NCBI GenBank assembly: GCA_011620845.1
Contig: WOYJ01000057.1
Span: 1-5,539 of the forward strand
From: Methanobacteriaceae archaeon
GTDB taxonomy: Archaea > Methanobacteriota > Methanobacteria > Methanobacteriales > Methanobacteriaceae
Length of the DNA: 5,539 nt
Reading direction: 5' to 3'
Shown: positions 1-4,616 of the stretch, one piece after another
How the letters are laid out: each line of letters opens with the position of its first letter
How positions within the stretch are numbered: the first letter of the stretch is position 1
Program-made: the position numbers and the translations under genes
Notes under the pieces: model-generated
Told to the model about the DNA's origin: nothing
Database searches by the model: none
Seen by the model: only the letters and a program-made list of their open reading frames with translations

Positions 1-4
1 TGTT

Positions 5-1165
5 TTATCTGGTTATTACCTTTATATTGTTGGGTTTTTTCACCACTTCACTGATTCTAACTGCCACTATATGTTTTAGCCCCTTTTCTTTGGAGATATC
101 AATTAACCTCTGGCTGATTACTCCATCGAAGACTACGGCGTATACGTTGTTATTGACCTTTTTAAGTTCATCGTAGAGGTTTTCTACTTTGACCTCTTTG
201 AGGATGTTTAATGTGTCGTCTAATATTTCGGCATTTCCTGTTCCTTCCAGGTCTTTTAAGATGCCCTTTAGAACCTTTATTTTGTCTCCGTTTTTGGGTT
301 CTGGTGTGGCGGCGGGTTTTTTGGTTTTGATTCCCATGTCATGTATTATTTGTTCCACGGGCATTTTATCCCTTAAAGCGATCATAACTTCATCCTTACT
401 TAGATCTTCCACTTCTTTGCCTTTAGGAGCTCTGGTAACGTAGTCTACTTCTCCTACCTGGAGCAGTTCCTTTAATATGAGTTCTCCTCCACGGTCACCG
501 TCTAGAAATGCGGTTACTGTTTTAGTTTTGGTCAGTTCTGCCACGGGTTTAGGGACACTGACCCCCTCTACTGCTATGGCGTTTTTAACTCCGTATCGTA
601 GTAAATTTAATACATCGGCTCTTCCTTCCACCACTAAGATGGCGTCGGATGATATGACATTGGGACCTGCGGGAAGCTTTTCATCCCCGTATTCCGTGAT
701 TTCATGTATTCTCATGGCCTCCTTAACCTCTTCTATCATTTTGAGGCTTTCCGGGGTTACTTCCTCCATCATTCCTTTGTAGAGTTCTTTGGCCCGGTCT
801 ACGACTTTCCTTCTTTTTACTGCCCGGACGTCTTCTACCTTGGAGACCTGGATGTAGGCTTCGCAGGGCCCCACCCGGTTTATGGTCTCCAGTGATGCCG
901 CCAGTATTGCGGTTTCCACCCGGTCGAGGCTGGATGGTATGATGATTTCTCCTTTGGACCTGCCGGCCTTGGAGTTGATGTTAACTTTAATTCTACCGAT
1001 TCTTCCGGTCTTCTGTAGTTCTCTTAGGTCAAGATCGTTGCTTAGAAGTCCCTCGGTTTGACCAAAAATAGCGCCCACCACATCGGGCTTTTCCACAATT
1101 CCGTTAGCGTTAATTTGAGCATGAATGAGATATTTAGTTGTACTTATTTCTTCGCCTTTTCCCAT
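5..1165 (-). CDS. dnaG: Archaeal DnaG-type primase / exosome-associated Toprim protein
   Basis: Predicted protein of 386 residues starting MGKGEE. Archaeal DnaG is a Toprim-fold protein with primase activity in vitro. It is also a stable component of the archaeal RNA exosome, where it helps bind poly(A)-rich RNA; its role in replication is still debated (family knowledge). Seen here: an N-terminal archaeal DnaG region (about 1-165, with QINANGIVEKPDVVGA and IIIPSSLDRVETAILAA), then a Toprim domain with the acidic residue E180 in VVEGRAD and D222/D224 in LDGDRGG, then a C-terminal helical region (about 250-386). Length and domain order are normal, and the stop codon is inside the window. An in-frame ATG 13 codons upstream (at 1204) exists. 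I prefer the ATG at 1165 because a GGGAGG sequence sits 8 bases upstream and archaeal homologues begin MGKGEE-like. It lies 63 bases downstream of the small Toprim gene on the same strand, probably in one operon. Confidence 0.94.
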   Translation of the reverse strand: MGKGEEISTTKYLIHAQINANGIVEKPDVVGAIFGQTEGLLSNDLDLRELQKTGRIGRIKVNINSKAGRSKGEIIIPSSLDRVETAILAASLETINRVGPCEAYIQVSKVEDVRAVKRRKVVDRAKELYKGMMEEVTPESLKMIEEVKEAMRIHEITEYGDEKLPAGPNVISSDAILVVEGRADVLNLLRYGVKNAIAVEGVSVPKPVAELTKTKTVTAFLDGDRGGELILKELLQVGEVDYVTRAPKGKEVEDLSKDEVMIALRDKMPVEQIIHDMGIKTKKPAATPEPKNGDKIKVLKGILKDLEGTGNAEILDDTLNILKEVKVENLYDELKKVNNNVYAVVFDGVISQRLIDISKEKGLKHIVAVRISEVVKKPNNIKVITR

Positions 1166-1173
1166 TTTATGGG

Positions 1174-1179
1174 CCTCCC
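1174..1179 (-). promoter_or_regulatory. Shine-Dalgarno site of dnaG
   Basis: On the minus strand GGGAGG is followed by 8 bases and then the ATG at 1165. It is a strong match to the archaeal anti-Shine-Dalgarno sequence and is the main reason to choose this start over the in-frame ATG at 1204, which would lie upstream of the site. Confidence 0.8.
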
Positions 1180-1228
1180 TTATTGTATAGATACTGATAA
1201 TCACTGTTACTTGGCTGTACTGCCCGTA

Positions 1229-1648
1229 TTACATGGGATAGTAATCGCCAGTGACACCATAAGGGTATTCTTCAAGTTCCAACTGGTGGAGGTGTCTGGA
1301 AAGACTCTCTATATCTTTGATATATCTGCGGGTGATTCCCATAATTCTCCTTCTTATTTGAAGGTTCGGATAAGAACCAAGTCTTTGTATATCTTCAGAA
1401 AGTTTTTGGGCAAGTTCGTTGCCCTTTCTGTCGAAATCAGTTAATATAATAATTTTGGAAGATTGAGCTGCGATTTCTGCAATTTCAAAGAGCTTATGGG
1501 GGGAACCAGAAACTTTAATAAAATTACCGTCAATTCCCAGTTCTTTTAAAGACTCCTCGTCTTTTTTACCCTCGATGAGTATGGGCATTCCCTGTTCTGC
1601 ATAGTCTTGGAGTTCTTCCATGATGGATAACAATTTTTGATAACTCAT
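1229..1648 (-). CDS. Small stand-alone Toprim-domain protein (UPF0292/primase-like)
   Basis: Predicted protein of 139 residues. The Toprim signature is clear: a beta strand ending in the acidic residue E26 (ILIEGKKDEESL, 23-34) and the DxD motif D71/D73 (IILTDFDRKGNELA, 67-80). These residues bind divalent metal in topoisomerases, primases, OLD nucleases and RNase M5. The protein is little more than the Toprim core, with no extra DNA-binding or ATPase domain, which fits the small archaeal 'primase-like' Toprim proteins (UPF0292, related to COG1658). The substrate is unknown; an RNA- or DNA-processing nuclease role is plausible but inferred. The C-terminal part has a basic stretch (QIRRRIMGITRR, 97-108) that could contact nucleic acid. 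The start at 1648 is supported by AAGGA with a 5-base gap to the ATG (1654-1658, minus strand). It is first in an apparent operon with dnaG, so two Toprim proteins are likely made from one transcript. Confidence 0.87.
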   Translation of the reverse strand: MSYQKLLSIMEELQDYAEQGMPILIEGKKDEESLKELGIDGNFIKVSGSPHKLFEIAEIAAQSSKIIILTDFDRKGNELAQKLSEDIQRLGSYPNLQIRRRIMGITRRYIKDIESLSRHLHQLELEEYPYGVTGDYYPM

Positions 1649-1682
1649 TTAGATCCTTATGATGTCTTGTTAGTATCTATTC

Positions 1683-1713
1683 AATTTATATAATACATCT
1701 TACTTATAAAATT
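1683..1713 (-). promoter_or_regulatory. Probable TATA promoter region for the Toprim-dnaG operon
   Basis: Read on the minus strand, two TATA-like elements lie upstream of the ATG at 1648: TTTATAAG (1703-1710) and TATATAAA (1685-1692). With the usual spacing of about 26 bases from box centre to start site, transcription would begin near 1681 or 1662, giving leaders of about 33 or 14 bases. Neither has a strong purine-rich BRE and the region is AT-rich, so which box is used cannot be decided here. Confidence 0.4.
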
Positions 1714-1883
1714 GATGATGTTTTCAATGTACCATCTTCCAATTTTTAAAGTTTGTTTATCCCAATCACTGCAAATTAAGAGAGAATATCACCATTAAAC
1801 CCCCCCTTTAAATTACTGTGTTGTCAACCTTTAAATGAGAAGGTGAATTTTTTAATTGGCTGAATCCTTAATTTCTTTTGGGG
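1714..1883. other. Divergent intergenic spacer with no convincing gene
   Basis: This AT-rich stretch is the middle of the roughly 340-base gap between the divergent operons. I see no tRNA, no strong hairpin and no good ORF. It holds a run of seven C (1800-1806), two copies of CCTTTAAAT (1805-1813 and 1828-1836, 23 bases apart), and an AAGGTGA sequence (1840-1846) that resembles a ribosome binding site 9 bases before a TTG codon. The repeats could be protein-binding sites for either operon or chance in AT-rich DNA. Confidence 0.4.
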
Positions 1884-1898
1884 GTAAACTTTTAAATA
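1884..1898 (+). promoter_or_regulatory. BRE/TATA promoter of the DUF211-RraA operon
   Basis: GTAAA (1884-1888), two bases, then TTTAAATA (1891-1898) fits the methanogen BRE/TATA pattern (purine-rich AAA, N2, TTTATATA-like). Another TATA-like stretch (TTTATAAAA, 1899-1907) follows directly. The expected start site is near 1920, giving a leader of about 70 bases to the GTG start. That is long for an archaeal mRNA and leaves room for regulation. Confidence 0.6.
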
Positions 1899-1979
1899 TT
1901 TATAAAAGAACTATTAGCTAACTACAATCAAGTTAATAAACTCAAAATTGTATTAAATTCATTGAGTCAATATAAAAAT

Positions 1980-1984
1980 GGAGG
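1980..1984 (+). promoter_or_regulatory. Shine-Dalgarno site that decides the DUF211 start
   Basis: GGAGG begins on the last base of an ATG (1978-1980). It is 8 bases upstream of the in-frame GTG at 1993, the same spacing as at dnaG. It is only 2 bases from the next in-frame ATG (1987) and overlaps the first ATG, so it can serve only the GTG properly. Confidence 0.7.
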
Positions 1985-1992
1985 AAATGAAA

Positions 1993-2283
1993 GTGCCCAA
2001 AGGCCTGATAAGAATAGTTTTAGATATACTTAAACCACATGAACCTAACCTACCTGATTTCGCCACATATTTAAGCGAAATAGGTGGTGTAGAAGGGGTA
2101 AATGTAACTTTAATGGAAATAGATAAGGAAACCGAGAACATCAAAGTCACCATGCAGGGTACGGATCTGGATTTTGAAGCGATATCCAAGACCATAGAAC
2201 AGTACGGTGGTTCAATCCACAGTATTGACGAAGTTGTTGCCGGTAAAACCATGGTTGAAGAAGTTACAACTCCTCAGGACTGA
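1993..2283 (+). CDS. DUF211 family protein (small ferredoxin-like-fold archaeal protein)
   Basis: With the GTG start the protein has 96 residues. It carries the hallmarks of archaeal DUF211: IRIVLDILKPHEP (6-18), the acidic strand MEIDKETENIKVTMQG (41-56), and GGSIHSIDEVVAG near the C-terminus (72-84). Structural-genomics members of this family have, as I recall, a ferredoxin-like alpha/beta fold and form ring-like oligomers, with bound metal reported. No reaction or pathway is established. The fold and size suggest a ligand-sensing or regulatory subunit rather than an enzyme, which is inference. A start at the ATG 1978 would add five residues (MEEMK) before the family's usual N-terminus and would destroy the Shine-Dalgarno geometry, so GTG 1993 is preferred. 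It is the first gene of a tight operon, its stop lying 5 bases before the RraA-like start. Confidence 0.88.
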   Translation: MPKGLIRIVLDILKPHEPNLPDFATYLSEIGGVEGVNVTLMEIDKETENIKVTMQGTDLDFEAISKTIEQYGGSIHSIDEVVAGKTMVEEVTTPQD

Positions 2284-2288
2284 TTTTT

Positions 2289-2951
2289 ATGGATGGTAGA
2301 ATGGAAATCTCACCAGAAGGGCTCTTAAAGAGATTTTCACACCAGGAGAGTTTCAGTTTATGGAAGGACAAATTGAGCACACCACAATTATCTGACGCCC
2401 TTAAAGATTTACTAGATTACAGCCCGGTGATTCCGGGGATAAAACCTTTAAAAGACGAATACAAAATTCTAGGAAAAATTATAACGGTACAAACCTCTGC
2501 CTATGACTGGGGGACTGCTTTGGATGCAATAGACCTGGCCGAGAAGGAGGATATACTCTTTATTCTCACAGACGGAGATGACAGTGCGGTTTGGGGTGAA
2601 CTGACTTCAAAGACCGCACAGCAGAAAGGTATAGCCGGTACTGTGGTCTATGGTGCTGTGAGGGATGTAGCTGCTGTTAAAAAGTTGGATTATCCCGTAT
2701 TTACCAGATCCATCGTTCCTAACGCGGGAAAACCCCTGGGTAAAGGGGAGGTTAATGTCCCCCTGGAATATGGGGGTATCACCATTAATCCTGGTGATGT
2801 GGTCCTGGGAGACGATTGTGGAGTAATTGTGGTGCCTGGAGAACTTTTCAGGGAGGCAATCCATAAAGCTCTGGAAATTAAAGAGGGGGAAAAAGAGATA
2901 ATTGAGAAAATCGAGAAAGGACACTCATTATCCAGTATAATCCGCCAATAG
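2289..2951 (+). CDS. RraA-fold protein, probable metal-dependent aldolase/decarboxylase-like enzyme
   Basis: Predicted protein of 220 residues with one RraA-like domain, the fold shared by E. coli RraA and HMG/CHA aldolase. The core block is WGELTSKTAQQKGIAG (102-117) followed by VVYGAVRD (119-126); a second conserved block, GDVVLGDDCGVIVVP, lies at 169-183. E104, R125 and D126 fit a (D/E)-X20-R-D spacing, associated with metal and substrate binding in the aldolase/oxaloacetate-decarboxylase branch and missing from true E. coli RraA. The labels 'RNase regulator' and 'demethylmenaquinone methyltransferase' are therefore probably wrong, and no SAM-binding motif is visible. In some archaea this domain is fused to hexulose-6-phosphate synthase; here it is free-standing. 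The substrate is unknown. The N-terminal 20 residues and a Lys/Glu-rich C-terminal helix (185-210) extend the core. The start at 2289 has AGGA 9 bases upstream (2276-2279); an ATG at 2301 is possible. It follows the DUF211 gene by 5 bases. Confidence 0.85.
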   Translation: MDGRMEISPEGLLKRFSHQESFSLWKDKLSTPQLSDALKDLLDYSPVIPGIKPLKDEYKILGKIITVQTSAYDWGTALDAIDLAEKEDILFILTDGDDSAVWGELTSKTAQQKGIAGTVVYGAVRDVAAVKKLDYPVFTRSIVPNAGKPLGKGEVNVPLEYGGITINPGDVVLGDDCGVIVVPGELFREAIHKALEIKEGEKEIIEKIEKGHSLSSIIRQ

Positions 2952-2974
2952 ATTACCTAATTTTATATATTTAT

Positions 2975-3017
2975 AGCCGGTTATAGTTTTAAACAATTAT
3001 TTAATCAAGCCGGTTAT
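2975..3017 (+). repeat. Two spaced copies of a 10-base direct repeat (AGCCGGTTAT)
   Basis: AGCCGGTTAT occurs at 2975-2984 and again at 3008-3017, 33 bases apart start to start, or about three helical turns. Each copy is centred on CCGG and is nearly palindromic (ATAGCCGGTTAT for the first), which would suit a dimeric regulator. The GC-rich cores stand out in an otherwise AT-rich spacer. A TATA-like stretch (2961-2974) lies just before the first copy and another (3034-3050) after the second, so binding could repress or activate the downstream membrane-protein gene. Confidence 0.6.
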
Positions 3018-3033
3018 TTAATAATAATCCAAC

Positions 3034-3050
3034 TATTTAATTTATTTAAA
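3034..3050 (+). promoter_or_regulatory. Candidate TATA region for the flippase-like gene
   Basis: TATTTAATTTATTTAAA (3034-3050) lies 37-53 bases before the ATG at 3087, which would give a short leader. An alternative TATA stretch, TTTTATATATTTAT (2961-2974), would give a leader of almost 100 bases. No clear BRE distinguishes them. Translation is supported by a weak AGGA (3074-3077), 9 bases before the ATG. Confidence 0.4.
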
Positions 3051-3086
3051 CCCAATTAGAGTTTTTTAAACACAGGAATTGAGATA

Positions 3087-4154
3087 ATGGAAGATATCTA
3101 TGAAACTATCCGTAAGCATAAATGGAGTATAATCGGCTCCTTTGCTCTAGCATTCGTTATAGTCTTTGCCATTACCATTATAGTTGGTCTGGGGAATACC
3201 ATCAACATATTGATGCATGCGAACTGGTATCTGGTTCTTTTTAACATCCTTCTGGAGACCGCCATATACCTGATATGGACTTACCGGTGGAAGCTGATTT
3301 TATCCACGGTGAACGAACACATTCGCTTTCGAAGCCTTCTGGCAATGTTACTGGCCAGTGATTTTGGAAACAACGTAACTCCCGGTGCAGCTGGAGGAGA
3401 GCCTCTGCGGGCATATCTTTTAACTGCTACCAACGATACGCCCTTTGAAATAGGTTTTGCCTCGGCCACTGCAGATCGGGTTTTTGAATTCTTCCCATTT
3501 ATAATCATATCCATCTTCGCTGCAATTTTCATTCTCGGCTGGAATATACCCATCTATACCAAGATCATCGCATCTGTAATGATATTAATTTCCATGTTCT
3601 TCTTTGCCATCATATTATATGCAGTATACAGGAAAGAAATTGCGCAGAGAGTGATAATCAGAATAGTAAAATCTGTATATCCATTTTTTGTGAAGTTGAC
3701 CAAAAGTGATATGTCCCTGTCCAAAGTCAACGAAAAAATAATTTATTACATAAACCGTTTCTCTACAGGATTCATTCAGGTAATTAAAAATAGAAAAGTG
3801 TTCGTTATCGGGTTCTTCCTGTCCTTCTTAATGTGGGGCATGGACATACTCCGTATGTATGTCTGTTTTGTTACGGTAGGTGTTTATCCTCCTTTAATAC
3901 CCCTGATAATCATTTATACCATTGGTATTTTAATCATGCTCGCACCACTTCTCCCTGGTTCCTGGGGAATACGGGAAGCCATCCTCGTTGGTCTCTTCGC
4001 AGTGGTAGGTGTGGCCGGTGACGTGGTTTTGTCCGCCAGTTTAATCGATCGGTTCGTGAGTTATATACTACCTACCATAATCGGGGCTATTGCGGCTTTA
4101 TATTACGGAAAACGCATCAAAGAATCCATGAAGAGCCCCACTTCCCACCCGTAA
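3087..4154 (+). CDS. Multi-pass membrane protein, flippase-like domain (UPF0104/LPG synthase TM family)
   Basis: Predicted integral membrane protein of 355 residues, about eight transmembrane segments by eye (near 14-35, 47-67, 83-98, 133-152, 158-180, 237-258, 269-288 and 295-340, the last probably two). Family signatures are FGNNVTPGAAGGEPLRAYLL (93-112), ATADRVFEF (127-135) and PGSWGIREA (290-298), typical of the flippase-like domain found in UPF0104 proteins and in the membrane half of bacterial MprF. The MprF synthetase domain is absent, so aminoacylation of lipid is not expected. Moving a lipid or lipid-linked precursor across the membrane is the family-level guess; the substrate is unknown. 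A cytoplasmic-looking charged loop (about 181-236) separates the two membrane halves, and the tail is short and basic. Spacers on both sides suggest its own transcript. The start has a weak AGGA 9 bases upstream, and the N-terminus matches family length. Confidence 0.88.
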   Translation: MEDIYETIRKHKWSIIGSFALAFVIVFAITIIVGLGNTINILMHANWYLVLFNILLETAIYLIWTYRWKLILSTVNEHIRFRSLLAMLLASDFGNNVTPGAAGGEPLRAYLLTATNDTPFEIGFASATADRVFEFFPFIIISIFAAIFILGWNIPIYTKIIASVMILISMFFFAIILYAVYRKEIAQRVIIRIVKSVYPFFVKLTKSDMSLSKVNEKIIYYINRFSTGFIQVIKNRKVFVIGFFLSFLMWGMDILRMYVCFVTVGVYPPLIPLIIIYTIGILIMLAPLLPGSWGIREAILVGLFAVVGVAGDVVLSASLIDRFVSYILPTIIGAIAALYYGKRIKESMKSPTSHP

Positions 4155-4180
4155 ATCATATAAATTAAGACATATAATAT

Positions 4181-4190
4181 TTATTTTTAT
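4181..4190 (+). terminator. Possible T-rich terminator after the flippase-like gene
   Basis: TTATTTTTAT follows the stop codon by about 26 bases. Archaeal RNA polymerase can terminate at short T-runs without a hairpin. The run is only five T long and the spacer is AT-rich, so this is weak. It sits immediately upstream of the gar1 promoter. Confidence 0.3.
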
Positions 4191-4205
4191 CGAAACATTT
4201 AAATA
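4191..4205 (+). promoter_or_regulatory. BRE/TATA promoter of gar1-tfb
   Basis: CGAAA (4191-4195), two bases, then TTTAAATA (4198-4205) is the best archaeal promoter in the window, matching the methanogen BRE/TATA pattern closely. The expected start site is near 4228, giving a leader of about 24 bases. A second TATA-like element (TATATAAA, about 4228-4235) lies within that leader; if used, it would place the start at or just after the gar1 ATG and give leaderless mRNA. Confidence 0.7.
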
Positions 4206-4251
4206 CTAGTTCACAACACATTAATTATATATAAAAGTTTCGGTTTGATAC

Positions 4252-4527
4252 ATGAAGAAGTTAGGAAACATCTCCCACATCTCCAATCGGGGTAGAATCG
4301 TTGTAAGATCCAACCAAACCCCTGGTTTCGGACTGGCTGTTTTTTTGAAAAATAAGGAAAGAATTGGTACTGTTAGTGATATATTTGGCCCCACTAAAGA
4401 GCCTTATATATCCATAAAGGTTCGTGCAAAAAATTCTAAAAATCTTGAATATCGAGTTGGAGAGCCTACATATGTGTCACCAAAAACAAATAAAAAACGG
4501 GGGCGAAGGAAACGAAGGAAGAAGTAA
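4252..4527 (+). CDS. gar1: H/ACA ribonucleoprotein subunit Gar1
   Basis: Predicted protein of 91 residues. Gar1 is a small beta-barrel subunit of archaeal H/ACA RNPs. With Cbf5, Nop10 and L7Ae it carries out RNA-guided pseudouridylation of rRNA, and it helps substrate loading and release through contact with the Cbf5 thumb loop (family knowledge). Seen here: the start MKKLGNISHIS, the strand IVVRS, and the diagnostic block RIGTVSDIFGPTKEPYISIKV (37-57). A very basic tail (KKRGRRKRRKK, 81-91) probably contacts RNA. Length is normal for archaea. The start has no convincing Shine-Dalgarno sequence (only GGTTTGAT close to the ATG). The last 11 codons overlap an open stretch of the tfb frame. tfb follows 56 bases after the stop, so the two are probably cotranscribed from the promoter at 4191. 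Confidence 0.93.
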   Translation: MKKLGNISHISNRGRIVVRSNQTPGFGLAVFLKNKERIGTVSDIFGPTKEPYISIKVRAKNSKNLEYRVGEPTYVSPKTNKKRGRRKRRKK

Positions 4528-4616
4528 AGCAGGAAGTTGCTGGTAAGGAACAGATCAAACCAGAAGTCTCAGAAAAAGAACATATGAGACAGGAAGTTTC
4601 AGAAATCGAAAAGATT
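4527..4616 (+). repeat. Three imperfect 30-base tandem units straddling the tfb start
   Basis: Units at 4527-4556, 4557-4586 and 4587-4616 match each other at about 19-21 of 30 bases by eye. In the tfb frame they read KQEVAGKEQI, KPEVSEKEHM and RQEVSEIEKI, all with EV at positions 3-4 and E at position 8. The presumed tfb start ATG is the last codon of the middle unit; the equivalent codons in the other units are ATC and ATT. Two units therefore lie partly or wholly before the start. The low-complexity Glu/Lys composition means chance similarity is not excluded. Confidence 0.45.

Noticed and set aside
189..895. Plus-strand open frames inside dnaG
   Set aside because: They are antisense to a clearly conserved dnaG, have low-complexity Ser/Leu/Phe-rich translations and no family resemblance.
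1715..1798. 27-codon plus-strand ORF beginning ATGATGTTT in the divergent spacer
   Set aside because: No ribosome binding site, no recognisable peptide, and it lies in AT-rich promoter-like DNA; length is easily reached by chance.
1800..1806. C7 homopolymer as a functional element or quadruplex
   Set aside because: A single tract without the further G/C tracts needed for a quadruplex or i-motif; the nearby G5 (1880-1884) does not make a convincing inverted repeat with it.
2289..2951. Demethylmenaquinone methyltransferase (MenG) assignment for the RraA-like gene
   Set aside because: No SAM-binding motif is visible; the RraA fold is unrelated to methyltransferases and this name is a known misannotation of the family.
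3087..4154. Full MprF-type lysylphosphatidylglycerol synthase
   Set aside because: Only the membrane flippase-like domain is present; the C-terminal aminoacyl-transferase domain is absent.
4488..4503. Programmed -1 frameshift at A6/G5 producing a Gar1-TFB fusion
   Set aside because: A -1 shift would join the frames, but the run does not form a canonical slippery heptamer in the gar1 frame, no clear downstream structure is visible, and both proteins have normal family lengths as separate genes. Kept only as one alternative under the tfb finding.
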